This document shows positions 21,709 to 30,079 of a DNA stretch of 35,569 bases, in pieces. The notes beneath the pieces were generated by a model. That model was not told the DNA's origin and searched no databases. It was given only the letters and a program-made list of their open reading frames with translations. Position 1 is the first letter of the stretch. Each line of letters begins with the position of its first letter. The translations under genes and the position numbers were made by a program. Source of the stretch: a virus; IMG/VR virus record IMGVR_UViG_3300017987_000219, positions 1-35,569 of that record, one strand, 5' to 3'.

Positions 21709-22722
21709 TTACGACGGTGCGTTGCAGGATGTCCAGATGTTGACTATGGCGTCGTCTTCGAGGATCTTGGTTTGATAACAAAGGTTTACTGCAAAACCCT
21801 TGTTGAACTCGTAGTCCGTGTTCTGTGCCGTCATCTTGATCGGAAGCTTGCCCTTGTAGAAGTTGCCAAGCGCAAATGCAAATGCATCCGCCCCCATGAC
21901 AAGCACCGGAGCCGCATATCCAGAGGGCCCGGTCGGGCCCGTTCCCTCGGTAACGGCGGTTCTCGGAACTCTCGTGGTCTCGAAGCACCACACCCCGTCC
22001 CACAATCCGATGAAGTTAGCGCCTACGTAGTGCTGGAACAGCGGGTTCGTTACTCCGCGAATGTCAGCGTCTTTCTTCCCCAACACCCAGCCGTTGGTGT
22101 CCTGTGTAAGCTGATAGGCGTGGTAGGTGTGCATTATCGCAACCAGTCCCTTGCCCGACACCTCGGGAATGTTATTGGCCCTGATGGTCGCGGCCGCCTT
22201 GGAAAGTAGGTTTGCGGTCAGAATGTCGGCGGAATCCAGATCGTCCACCTCGTCCACCCCGCCCGCTAATATTTCCTGGGTCGCTCCGGCAGCCACCGTG
22301 TAGAAACTGTCGTCGACTTCCTTACTGGCCCACTCCACAAGCTTCTTCTTCGCTACGTCGGCAAGCTCAAAGAGCGCCCTGTTGTCTGCGAGTTCCGTGA
22401 AAGATACCCCGTGGCGGTAAAGCTCTGGAGTAACTTCGATCTCGGTGAACTGGAGTTTTTCCTCGTTCCCCTGTAGCACGGCCTCCCCGGATACGCCAGA
22501 TCCAGTAAGCGACAACACCTTCTCGTACTTGACCGTATCGCCCGGCTTTTTTACGAGATCGCTCTTCATTATTACGGGCATATTGCTTTTCGGGTCACCC
22601 ATGAACTGGCTGAACAGAAGCGCCCCTAAAAACTCTTCCCGTAAATCAAGAGACCACCATACCGGTATGATCGTCGATATGTCGGTGGTCTTTGTCGTGT
22701 TCTGCTGTACAATGTCTGTCAT
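21709..22722 (-). CDS. Major capsid protein (N4 gp56-like HK97 fold)
   Basis: A 337-aa protein starting MTDIVQQNTTKTTDISTIIP. WWSLDLREEFLGALLFSQFM near residue 22 and the following pattern PGDTVKYEKVLSLTGSGVSG, then EVTPELYRHGVSFTELADN, are typical of N4-gp56/P22-type capsid proteins. Near residue 265 there is a short Gly-Pro-Thr run (TGPTGPSG), probably an exposed loop. It follows the protease/scaffold gene and is followed by a terminator. The ATG has GAGGG upstream. Confidence 0.85.
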   Translation of the reverse strand: MTDIVQQNTTKTTDISTIIPVWWSLDLREEFLGALLFSQFMGDPKSNMPVIMKSDLVKKPGDTVKYEKVLSLTGSGVSGEAVLQGNEEKLQFTEIEVTPELYRHGVSFTELADNRALFELADVAKKKLVEWASKEVDDSFYTVAAGATQEILAGGVDEVDDLDSADILTANLLSKAAATIRANNIPEVSGKGLVAIMHTYHAYQLTQDTNGWVLGKKDADIRGVTNPLFQHYVGANFIGLWDGVWCFETTRVPRTAVTEGTGPTGPSGYAAPVLVMGADAFAFALGNFYKGKLPIKMTAQNTDYEFNKGFAVNLCYQTKILEDDAIVNIWTSCNAPS

Positions 22723-22814
22723 TATTCGCCCTCATAAAATGCTGATATCCCTCCCGGGACGAATAAATGACCGGTATTAAATAGATCCCTCCATCAATAG
22801 TCGGTTCTGTTTTT

Positions 22815-24512
22815 CTATTTCGTTAGTTCCAGTAATTCCTCCCTTGCCTTATCCCGTATCACCCTGTATTCCTCAACGCCGAGGGATGCGGGCCCTTCCG
22901 TTTTGGACTTTGCTGCTATAGCGTCGAACCTCTCCCTCTCCGCCCTTTTCTTCCTCTCCTCTTCGGTCGTGCCTTCGGGGGTGCCGTAGATAAGGTCATC
23001 GCCCTTGCCGAAGCCCTTCTCTTGTACGGTCCTACCAATGCTTGCGGTTATCATCTTGTCCACCTCGTCGACGGTTACTCCCTTCTGTGCCGTAAGCTCC
23101 TTCACCGCCGGAACGTCCTTTAGGGCGTCCACGCCCAGAGAACTCACCGCCTCCATAAAGTTCGGCAATCCGGCTATCTTATCGGCCGAAAGCGCCTGGA
23201 GGTGTTCCTCGTAGGTTTTTATCCACGGAAGTTCCTCCGCCGCTATCTCGCTCTCGAAAAGCTTGCCCTTTACGTCGGCTGGCGTGTAATACGCCACAAT
23301 CTTCTCGTTTCTCTTTGTGGCGAGCTCGTTAAAAGCCTCAGTGTTGTCCGCCGCCAGCAGGACGATCTCGGTCAATACGTTTTCCCCGTCGAACTCCTTT
23401 GCGGCGAGCTCCTTTGTTTCGGCGAGAACGGCCTCCCTAAACTTTTCGTGTCCTCGAAGGTCTTCTGCGGAAGCGTCCTGTAATTTCTTTATCTCTTCGC
23501 TCATCGTTTCGCTCCTTATTTCGCTTGTTGCGATTTCCTCCATTGCCTGCATTTCTGCCGCAATAGGTTCAACCCTTGTGCCTCGCGCGCCAGCTTCCTT
23601 CACAAGAGCCATTCCTTTGTACTTCTTAAAAAGACGAATTGGTTCCTTGTAGCCGCCCTCGTGTTCCTTCTCTTCGGTAGCGTATGCCTCGATGCTAAAC
23701 TGGCCGTAGGTTTCTTCGTCCGGGTTAAGGCCCTCCAGCTCCCGCATGGCCCCGATTTCCTCATCTTTAAGTATATTTGTAATGACTTGGTCGTCATAAA
23801 GGTGTATCCAAAAATAGGGGTTCCCCCCGACATTTTGGTAACAGATTATCACGCCTATTTTATCCCTATAGTCGCTGCCCCCTATGCCGTAGTGTCCCTT
23901 ATAAATTGGGGCCCATCTGAAGTCCGGGCCCATCTTGTCGTAAAATTCCTGGCTGAAATAAACCTTCTTGCCGTTGCCGATCTCAAACCTCCCCCTTTGC
24001 AGGGCGACCCTCCTGATAAAAACATCGCCGCCGTTGGGGGACTTAAACCTGTCCCTCGCCTTTAAAACCTCGTCGGGGAGTTCTTCGTCCGGTAGATACT
24101 TAATTACGCTGGCAATGGGGGCCTCGTTGATAAACCCGCCCTTGGCCGCTATAACAACCCTGCTCTTTTTTACGTCCTCTTCGGTCCAATTAAAGGGCTC
24201 GCCCATATCGAAATAATATTCCACAACCATGTCGTCGGATTTAAGGGCATATATTCCCTTTTCCTCGTTAAATATGCCGAATTGAAGGTCGTCGAAATCT
24301 TGATATCTGGCAACCGAAACAGGGATGTGCCCCTGGGCGCCAATTTTATCCACCGCTGCGTTGGCCTGACGGATGGCCGATGCCTCACAGTCCGGTTCGC
24401 CTTCGGCCTGACATTTTTTTAGGGCGCTATTTGCGACCTTTACCCAAATTTTTTCCTGCTTCTCGGATAAATTTTTCTTGTGCCTTTTTACGTCGTCCGT
24501 AGTCCAGGGCAT
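22815..24512 (-). CDS. ChaB-like / head maturation protease / scaffold fusion
   Basis: A 565-aa protein. The first 60 residues (MPWTTDDVKRHKKNLSEKQE, then an ALKKCQAEG...CEASAIRQANAA stretch) match the ChaB-like domain often fused to phage head proteases. About 65-320 looks like a Mu I/XkdF-type protease or protease-like domain (VFIRRVALQRGRFE, then GMALVKEAGARGTRVEPIAA). The C-terminal 230 residues are a highly charged helical scaffold (KKLQDASAEDLRGHEKFREA, ERKKRAERERFDAIAAK). One base separates it from portal. Catalytic residues could not be assigned with confidence. Confidence 0.7.
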   Translation of the reverse strand: MPWTTDDVKRHKKNLSEKQEKIWVKVANSALKKCQAEGEPDCEASAIRQANAAVDKIGAQGHIPVSVARYQDFDDLQFGIFNEEKGIYALKSDDMVVEYYFDMGEPFNWTEEDVKKSRVVIAAKGGFINEAPIASVIKYLPDEELPDEVLKARDRFKSPNGGDVFIRRVALQRGRFEIGNGKKVYFSQEFYDKMGPDFRWAPIYKGHYGIGGSDYRDKIGVIICYQNVGGNPYFWIHLYDDQVITNILKDEEIGAMRELEGLNPDEETYGQFSIEAYATEEKEHEGGYKEPIRLFKKYKGMALVKEAGARGTRVEPIAAEMQAMEEIATSEIRSETMSEEIKKLQDASAEDLRGHEKFREAVLAETKELAAKEFDGENVLTEIVLLAADNTEAFNELATKRNEKIVAYYTPADVKGKLFESEIAAEELPWIKTYEEHLQALSADKIAGLPNFMEAVSSLGVDALKDVPAVKELTAQKGVTVDEVDKMITASIGRTVQEKGFGKGDDLIYGTPEGTTEEERKKRAERERFDAIAAKSKTEGPASLGVEEYRVIRDKAREELLELTK

Positions 24513-24513
24513 C

Positions 24514-26073
24514 TTATTTCTGCTCCATATTTTGCTCGTCTTTCCGAGCGTCGCCGGATCCCTCCTGCTTTGTGATTGGAGTTTCCGCCCCGTCCCTGGG
24601 GCTTCCCTTTGCCTGCTTGTTTAAATCCTGTGGGTCGTCTTCCCGGTATTTAGTTGGATCGACACCTGCCTCCTTGAGCATCTTATGCTCCTTAATGACC
24701 TGCTCAAATTCCTCATCGAACGTTGGGAAAGTTCTGCCCTCAAATGCGCTCTTCCTTGAAAGCCTGTAGCTCGCTATCTTCGACTCGTTAATCTTCTCCC
24801 GAATCGTCTGCGAGTCGAAGCTCGTTTCCGGGAAGTCCGCCTTCATCTTCACGCCGACGATCCCGTGGAGCATCAACTCCCGCTCAATTATCGGCCTTAA
24901 TATTTCCCACCACTCGAACCGATTCGCCTCACGGATCATCAGCTCGGTGTGCTTCTTCATTATATCGAGGGTCTCGCCGTTTAGAGAACCCTTGCCCTGA
25001 TACCCCGCGAGATACGCCGGAAACCGAGAGCACATAAACAACAGGTCAAGTTGAACCAGTATGTCCTCTTTACGGATACTGTACATTCTGTTGTCGTTGA
25101 CCGTCTTCACGTCATCGGTCCCAGAGAGAAACAGCATTGAGCCGGCCGTCAACACCTGCTCCCACCCTTCGCCATCGATGCCGACCAGCTCCTCTTTAAA
25201 TTTTCTTATCTGTTCCTCGCTGGCCCCCGCCTCTCTCCCCATTGCGTTGATCGTAAAAACCAGTATGGGCGCCATCGAGAAGTGTGAATCAAGAACGCTG
25301 TCCTCCAGCATCAATTGCGAGCGGTTAAACTGCTCCCGAAGAGAAGTAAACTCCGGCCGGCTGTACCAAATATTGCCGTGCCGCAGGTTGTTCCACCTTG
25401 GGTGAATGACGTTTATGTGAGGTATAAATTTTGCGTTTTCCGGCGGCTCGTCGCCGGGAAAGCCGAGATAGTTTTCCCCTATTTGAAAATAGGCTCTGGC
25501 GGAATTTATCGGCCTGTCGTTGAGGTCGAACCACTTATACGTGTGTTCGGGCGGAAGGTGCCTTAAACCCGTTATGTGGCCCATTATCCTGCCCTGCCTT
25601 ACCAGTTTCAGCACCCTGTCGAGCTTCTCCGTTTTAAGATATCCAAGAATTTCATCGTCGAAATCTATCTCGGTGAGTATGAATTCTTCCCTAAATATTG
25701 CATTGTATAGAAATTGGCCCCGTAATTTCTCATAGGCGGTTCGCTCAATCAGGTTTTCGTATATCTCTTGGGCCCTCACCTTCAGGTTGCCGCCGAACGT
25801 CACGTTCGGCATCGACTCGGACAGCCATGAGATGAAATATTTTGCCGGCCCCTCCATGAAGGAGTTGAGCATCACGTCCATGTCCCGGAGCACCTTGAGC
25901 CGCCCCACCTCCAACGCCAGCCTCTTGAAGAGGTATCCCCAGCGCTGGTCATTCATCGCCGGAATCGAAAACGCCCCCTTGGTCTTATCCTCCCCCTTCT
26001 TAAGTGGCTTCCCGAACTGGTTAACTATAACCGCGTCCAGTTTTTCCTTATTTTTAGTGGATATTCTTCCCAT
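24514..26073 (-). CDS. Portal protein
   Basis: A 519-aa protein between terminase and protease/scaffold, the standard portal location. Residues about 85-125 (VRAQEIYENLIERTAYEKLR) and 305-360 (VDGEGWEQVL-type and KEDILVQLDLLFMCSRFPAY) have the pattern of the DUF935/SPP1 gp6 portal group, and MSR/CSRFPAYLAGYQGKGSL is like portal crown segments. C-terminal tail is polar and disordered (DPQDLNKQAKGSPRDGAETP). Its start lies 20 bases inside the terminase gene. Confidence 0.82.
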   Translation of the reverse strand: MGRISTKNKEKLDAVIVNQFGKPLKKGEDKTKGAFSIPAMNDQRWGYLFKRLALEVGRLKVLRDMDVMLNSFMEGPAKYFISWLSESMPNVTFGGNLKVRAQEIYENLIERTAYEKLRGQFLYNAIFREEFILTEIDFDDEILGYLKTEKLDRVLKLVRQGRIMGHITGLRHLPPEHTYKWFDLNDRPINSARAYFQIGENYLGFPGDEPPENAKFIPHINVIHPRWNNLRHGNIWYSRPEFTSLREQFNRSQLMLEDSVLDSHFSMAPILVFTINAMGREAGASEEQIRKFKEELVGIDGEGWEQVLTAGSMLFLSGTDDVKTVNDNRMYSIRKEDILVQLDLLFMCSRFPAYLAGYQGKGSLNGETLDIMKKHTELMIREANRFEWWEILRPIIERELMLHGIVGVKMKADFPETSFDSQTIREKINESKIASYRLSRKSAFEGRTFPTFDEEFEQVIKEHKMLKEAGVDPTKYREDDPQDLNKQAKGSPRDGAETPITKQEGSGDARKDEQNMEQK

Positions 26074-27724
26074 TTCCTATTCCAACCGACGTCAGGGTTC
26101 GGATGCCGACAGACGTGATATTGCTCCCGCCGGGGATATTCGATCTGCCGCCGTACCTGTCGGTAGTTTTAACGCTTGCCATTGACGGCGCCCCCCACGC
26201 CTGGTAGCTCCCGTCAAGGGCCCTGTATATGCCGTAGTTGACCGCCTTTATTAGGTCGGTCATCTTCTTGCCGGTTCTTTTCTCGCCAGACCCGTACCGC
26301 TGATAACCCCGTTGGATATCTATGTCCGGCGGCATAGCGAGGTCTCCCTCCTCCATCGCCACCAGAGCCAGGTTGTCCACCTCCTGCGATCTCTTCGAGG
26401 AGTCGGTGTCGACAAAGTCTATAGGCAACCCCTCTTCCTGAAGCACCGCCACAATCGCCGCGCCGGGGTTTATGTCCACATACCCGCCCCTGACCTTTAA
26501 AGCTTTATAAAGCCACCTAATCTTGTCCATCAGGGCGTTAATGCTGATATCCTTGCGGCATTCGGGCTTCGAGCTCTCCTCATTCCCCCACTCGGTGGCG
26601 TATCTCACGACCACCCGTGGCTTTTTATCCCTGATCTCGATAACCGAGATCGCCGCTGCGTCGGAGACCTGCCCCTTCTCCCCCTTGCCCTTATTGGGAT
26701 CGCACCCCAGATAGAGCCCGCCGGTCTTCGCCGCCAGTTCGTCGCCGTGTTTTTCGATGTATTCGTCAGTCCAGAGATACTCGTCAAGGTTGAGCACTCC
26801 GCCCGGGAAATTCTCTATACACCGCAGTATCAGCTTCTCGGGATAGAGGCGGTATTTCTGATCCTGGGGGATGGCGAGGTATTCCTCGTCATATACTTCG
26901 GGACAGCCCTTCTCTATAAGCCTTTTCTTTATTTTTAAGAGCTCTTTAAGGTCCTTGTATTTGTTCAGGTGTGATTGAAAAACTCGCTTTAAAAAATCTC
27001 TATCAACGCTACAGGCGTAAGCCATGTTGTCTTTCCCGTTTGGGGTGGTCATCGAATGGAAAATGCTTCCCCCCTGCATGCTTAAATATGGTTCCACGGA
27101 TTCTTTAAAGAAATCCTGGTCAACCACATAGGCAAATTCGTCACAAACGACGATGGTTCGCCCGATAATCGTCCTGCCGAGTCTCCCCGAATAGTAACTG
27201 TACGGGTTCAGGCCCCTTGCCGAGTTGCTGGACGCCCGAACGTGGTATTCCGTCCCGTTCCGCAATTTCAAAAACATCTTGCTGTCGTTGTTCGGGTCGA
27301 TCTCCTCGGCGAAGAGAGGATGAACCGCAAGGAAGTTCCTGATATACCCCAAAAGCTGTTTCGCGGTGTCGAGGTTGTTGCCGGTGATGACAAACCGGAC
27401 TGACATCGGCCTCTTGGTGTCGTAGATCACGCTCTCGGCATAGGGGAGGACAACCCCCCAGTACGCCCACTTTAGGGCGGCTATGTACATCGACTTTCCC
27501 ACCCCCCTGCCACAGAAGTCCATCTGTCTCTTCGAGTGAATATTAAGAAACGCCCCCACCTGATATGGGTCGCTCTCTATCTTCCCGTCTTCCCCTTTTC
27601 GGACCTCTCCCTGAAGCTCCACCTCGAAGAACTCCTTGACGCCCAGGTACGGGTAGTTGTACAGGTTGAGTAGTAGATCCGCCTCAAGATTCCTGAGCCG
27701 CCTGACGTGCTTCGGTTTTTCCAT
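26054..27724 (-). CDS. terL: Terminase large subunit
   Basis: A 556-aa packaging motor and nuclease. Walker A G-R-G-V-G-K-S at about residues 72-78, Walker B VVCDEF at about 192-197, a TTPNG coupling motif near 226, and RNase-H nuclease acids in LGCDPNKGKG (Asp342) and GGYVDINPG (Asp417). It cuts concatemers and pumps DNA through the portal. I chose ATG 27724; a GTG three codons upstream is also possible. It overlaps the previous gene by about 40 bases and portal by 20. Confidence 0.93.
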   Translation of the reverse strand: MEKPKHVRRLRNLEADLLLNLYNYPYLGVKEFFEVELQGEVRKGEDGKIESDPYQVGAFLNIHSKRQMDFCGRGVGKSMYIAALKWAYWGVVLPYAESVIYDTKRPMSVRFVITGNNLDTAKQLLGYIRNFLAVHPLFAEEIDPNNDSKMFLKLRNGTEYHVRASSNSARGLNPYSYYSGRLGRTIIGRTIVVCDEFAYVVDQDFFKESVEPYLSMQGGSIFHSMTTPNGKDNMAYACSVDRDFLKRVFQSHLNKYKDLKELLKIKKRLIEKGCPEVYDEEYLAIPQDQKYRLYPEKLILRCIENFPGGVLNLDEYLWTDEYIEKHGDELAAKTGGLYLGCDPNKGKGEKGQVSDAAAISVIEIRDKKPRVVVRYATEWGNEESSKPECRKDISINALMDKIRWLYKALKVRGGYVDINPGAAIVAVLQEEGLPIDFVDTDSSKRSQEVDNLALVAMEEGDLAMPPDIDIQRGYQRYGSGEKRTGKKMTDLIKAVNYGIYRALDGSYQAWGAPSMASVKTTDRYGGRSNIPGGSNITSVGIRTLTSVGIGNGKNIH

Positions 27725-28577
27725 CTGTTTCACCCGCTGGTTCCGAGAGCCATCTCAAATCTATGTCGTCCGCCCCCTTCTTTTTCCCCTTTATATTGTT
27801 GTTATCTTCTTCAATCTTTTCTCCATTAAGTTTTTTCATCTCGTCCATAAGGTCCGACGTGGCGATCCCCTCCTGGGCCCTTTCCTTCATAGCCTCCGCC
27901 GATTTCGCCAACCCCACGGCCCCGTCCGTCTTGTGTTTCTTTAGCTGGTCGTCGGTGAGGCCGAGAATTTGTAGATATTTCCCCTGGCTGTTGCGGAGAT
28001 CCTTGACAATATCCCACTCGGCTTTGGTGGCGATCTTGCCATTGGCATGGTTCTGCGTCATTATTTTCGAGATCTGGGCTATCTGGGCGTTTACGATAAC
28101 CAGGTTCATCGCCACGTTTCTCAACTGCCCCGTCTCGTCATCCGCCAACATCGGGTAGAGCCTCAACAACTCTTCCTTTGCAAACGGCCAATCTACGTCG
28201 CCGATTATTTCCTTTAGCCGCTTTTCAAAGGCGTTGGACACTCTCAAGTCATCGCCCGGCGTCAGTGAAATTATGTCCGCTACGCTCTTTTTCCCCTTTG
28301 GAATCTTTACACGATAGCCCGGGCACTTCCGGCAGAGGAAATCCACCAACCCGCCCTCTTCGTTCTCGTCAAGGGCGTCCCTTAACCGGCAGAAGGGGGA
28401 GTCTCCATCCTTCGCCGTCTTGTTCGGCTTCCTGTAGATGTACAGGTTCTCCCCACCGATCACCTTCTTGGCGAGCTTCAGGGCCATAGCCGTCTTGTCA
28501 GTATCCCCCCCGTAAAATTCAGACACGACATTCTCGAAGCCCTTATACGAGAGGTATTTTACCTTCCCCGCCGTCAT
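27684..28577 (-). CDS. Hypothetical protein, possible small terminase
   Basis: A 297-aa protein immediately before terL, the usual place for the small terminase. It is basic and helical; about 125-190 (NAFEKRLKEIIGDVDWPFAK, LRNVAMNLVIVNAQIAQISK) could form an oligomerising helical core. The C-terminus is polar (NNNIKGKKKGADDIDLRWL). No obvious N-terminal helix-turn-helix as in classical TerS proteins. It is coupled to the upstream gene by ATGA. The TerS call is by position; it may be a terminase-associated protein. Confidence 0.5.
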   Translation of the reverse strand: MTAGKVKYLSYKGFENVVSEFYGGDTDKTAMALKLAKKVIGGENLYIYRKPNKTAKDGDSPFCRLRDALDENEEGGLVDFLCRKCPGYRVKIPKGKKSVADIISLTPGDDLRVSNAFEKRLKEIIGDVDWPFAKEELLRLYPMLADDETGQLRNVAMNLVIVNAQIAQISKIMTQNHANGKIATKAEWDIVKDLRNSQGKYLQILGLTDDQLKKHKTDGAVGLAKSAEAMKERAQEGIATSDLMDEMKKLNGEKIEEDNNNIKGKKKGADDIDLRWLSEPAGETDGKTEARQAAQES

Positions 28578-29104
28578 AGCCTGTTAAAATACCCGTATTG
28601 CTTGTCAAAATCGGCCCTGTCTGCCGGATCAAGATTTTTGTATCTTTCAAAGAGCTTCTGCCCCTTCGTCATCAGATCGGACTCGCCCCTTATCTCCTTA
28701 AACCCCTGCTCCTTAAGAGCCTGGTTCAGGTCGCTTATCGCAAGGTCCCTCGCCATCCCGAGGAGATATTCGGCATTTTCGCAGTCTATGCAGTCGATAA
28801 GGGGGTACAGCTTCGTGTGGGGGATGTCTCCAATTTCTTGGAAACTTAACCCGAGCTCCACGATAAAAACTCGGTATAGGTCTGCGTAGTAATATGCCGT
28901 CGACTTCCCTATGGAAATCTCGGGCTGGCTGATGAATTCAAGGAAAGACTTACAGTCGAGCAGAGTATAAAGCTCGCTCTCTTTTATCTCGTAAAGGACC
29001 CGGCCGAGCTCAAACACGTCCATCGTCCGCCCGGCCACCATCGACTTAATCTCGTTAAACAGCCGGTGAGCCCTGTCAGCCCTTTCTTGACCATCTCTTA
29101 CCAT
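28574..29104 (-). CDS. Hypothetical DNA-binding-like protein
   Basis: A 176-aa helical protein starting MVRDGQERADRAHRLFNEIK. The stretch FELGRVLYEIKESELYTLLD and then SQPEISIGKSTAYYYADLYR reads like the helix-turn-helix of phage proteins that precede terminase (similar patterns occur in DUF3102-type proteins). It overlaps the HNH gene by 29 bases and the next gene by ATGA. It may be the DNA-recognition half of a small terminase system. Function inferred. Confidence 0.5.
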   Translation of the reverse strand: MVRDGQERADRAHRLFNEIKSMVAGRTMDVFELGRVLYEIKESELYTLLDCKSFLEFISQPEISIGKSTAYYYADLYRVFIVELGLSFQEIGDIPHTKLYPLIDCIDCENAEYLLGMARDLAISDLNQALKEQGFKEIRGESDLMTKGQKLFERYKNLDPADRADFDKQYGYFNRL

Positions 29105-29345
29105 CGAAATATATACCGTACTTCTTTATAAAACTTTGCCGCCCGAGTCTTCCCACCTCGTCGTGGTGGTAATGACAGAGCGGCATGAGATTTTCTATCG
29201 TATCGTCGCCCCCGGCGCCCCGCGTTTTCACGTGATGTGGCTCGGTTACGCCGATACAGTCCCGATTATCTACCAAACACCCCCATAACCTTACGCTTTT
29301 AAGGATTGCCTCGCTTTTTATCCTCTTCGGCTTCGGAATCTGCAT
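29076..29345 (-). CDS. HNH endonuclease near packaging genes
   Basis: An 89-aa nuclease, first gene of the packaging block. Signature: CLVDNRDC, then EPHHVKTRGAGGDDTIENLM and LCHYHHDEVG, that is a Cys pair, His-His, Gly-Gly-Asp-Asp, Asn, and a C-x-x-H-H. Phage HNH proteins of this type often aid terminase cleavage. ATG 29345 is the natural start by family pattern, yet it directly follows the T run of a terminator and has no Shine-Dalgarno. A GTG at 29381 lies in the hairpin and also lacks one. Expression may depend on readthrough. Confidence 0.82.
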   Translation of the reverse strand: MQIPKPKRIKSEAILKSVRLWGCLVDNRDCIGVTEPHHVKTRGAGGDDTIENLMPLCHYHHDEVGRLGRQSFIKKYGIYFDGKRWSRKG

Positions 29346-29375
29346 AAAAAAATGGGGGTGGATTTCTCCACCCCC
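29346..29375 (-). terminator. Rho-independent terminator abutting the HNH start
   Basis: On the minus strand GGGGGTGGA pairs with TCCACCCCC around a GAAA loop (a stable tetraloop), followed by A and seven T residues. The T run touches the HNH ATG. It would stop transcription before the packaging/head genes unless transcription is antiterminated. Confidence 0.85.
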
Positions 29376-29393
29376 CAACACAAGGAGGTAATT

Positions 29394-29501
29394 ATGAAGG
29401 GCAGTTTAACGTCATGCCCGGGATTCCTAACTTATACCGCCGATGCGCCAGGCTGGTTCAGCGGAAACCTTTTTACATTACCTGCCACTGGCAGGGAATA
29501 A
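29394..29501 (+). CDS. Plus-strand 35-aa mini-ORF with strong Shine-Dalgarno
   Basis: AAGGAGG with a 5-base gap to an ATG (29394-29396) opens a 35-residue frame, MKGSLTSCPGFLTYTADAPG and on to LPATGRE, ending TAA at 29501. It is the only well-supplied ribosome binding site on the plus strand and it is followed by a bidirectional terminator. No plus-strand promoter was found. On the minus strand the same region has a 31-codon frame (29432-29527, MNPPLSGFFYSLPVAGNVKR...) with a weaker start. The region may encode either peptide or act as a leader or antisense RNA. I do not recognise the peptide with confidence. Confidence 0.4.
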   Translation: MKGSLTSCPGFLTYTADAPGWFSGNLFTLPATGRE

Positions 29502-29524
29502 AAAAACCCGCTCAATGGCGGGTT
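29501..29524. terminator. Bidirectional terminator in control region
   Basis: AACCCGC (29505-29511) pairs with GCGGGTT (29518-29524) around a 6-base loop. On the minus strand a T run follows directly; on the plus strand CATCTTTTT follows. It lies between the promoter at 29609-29637 and the terminator before HNH, so minus-strand transcripts face two stops in a row. A further small hairpin (CCTGCC/GGCAGG) is at 29481-29495. Confidence 0.8.
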
Positions 29525-29573
29525 CATCTTTTTCGGCGCTTACATCCCGGGGGAGTGGCCGATAAGTTTTTCT

Positions 29574-29599
29574 TCAAGTACTTGAGTATATTACTCAAG
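29574..29599. promoter_or_regulatory. Overlapping palindromes at transcription start, likely operator
   Basis: TCAAGTACTTGA (29574-29585) is a perfect 12-bp palindrome. CTTGAGTA-TAT-TACTCAAG (29581-29599) is a perfect 8-bp inverted repeat with a 3-bp centre. They share the half-site CTTGA. On the minus strand they lie at about +3 to +28 from the predicted start of the promoter at 29609-29637, a normal place for a repressor operator. Confidence 0.65.
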
Positions 29600-29608
29600 C
29601 ATTGTCTA

Positions 29609-29637
29609 ATTATAAAATCTCTTTATTGCTTTGTCAA
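29609..29637 (-). promoter_or_regulatory. Consensus sigma70-type promoter, leftward
   Basis: On the minus strand TTGACA (29632-29637) and TATAAT (29609-29614) are both perfect and 17 bp apart. The predicted start is near 29602. It is in the only sizeable AT-rich gap in this half of the window and points at the packaging and head genes. The -35 sits in CTTGACAAAG, which resembles one half of the paired dyad elements. Confidence 0.88.
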
Positions 29638-29671
29638 GAAAAAAATGCAACGTTAGAAAAAAATAATATTT

Positions 29672-30079
29672 CTATTGCTCCTCCATAAGAACAACAAGGG
29701 CCTTGATGCAGGCGAGATAGAGGATTCTATCGCCACACGTACGGAGAAGATTGCCTGACGAATAATCAACTCTCCACTCGTCACTATACCAAAACCCAGC
29801 ATAAACACTCATAGATCTAATCTTCTCCATCACCCACTCCAGCGGGGGGATGAGGATGCCATGAACGGCTCCATCAAAAACGGTTCCTTCATAACCCGTT
29901 GTCTCGAAAAATGGGTATTCCGTTGGCCAGATTTTTGTTATTAAAACGGGATAAGGCTCAAGGGGACTCCCATTTTCTCCCATTGGTACAAACCACCACC
30001 CCACTTCCGGCTTTTTTATCAACGGTCGTATCTTCTCTGCTTCCTTTATGACCTCTTCATTTATCCAGTCTGGTTTCAT
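29672..30079 (-). CDS. Hypothetical protein
   Basis: A 135-aa soluble protein starting MKPDWINEEVIKEAEKIRPL, rich in Trp, Tyr and Pro in the middle (VGWWFVPMGENGSPLEPYPV). The C-terminal helix (ILYLACIKALVVLMEEQ) is amphipathic rather than a true membrane segment. It overlaps the zinc-ribbon gene by 23 bases and is the last gene before the control region. Phage proteins of this layout are common in early accessory regions; function not recognised. Confidence 0.65.
   Translation of the reverse strand: MKPDWINEEVIKEAEKIRPLIKKPEVGWWFVPMGENGSPLEPYPVLITKIWPTEYPFFETTGYEGTVFDGAVHGILIPPLEWVMEKIRSMSVYAGFWYSDEWRVDYSSGNLLRTCGDRILYLACIKALVVLMEEQ

Noticed and set aside
28601-28620. TTGTCAAA near 28606 as a sixth paired dyad element
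   Set aside because: No partner half 17 bp away on either side; it is explained by the codons of the gene there.
29404-29500. A possible tRNA in the control region (GGTTCAGCGG resembles a T arm)
   Set aside because: No acceptor stem, anticodon arm or D arm of the right lengths could be fitted.
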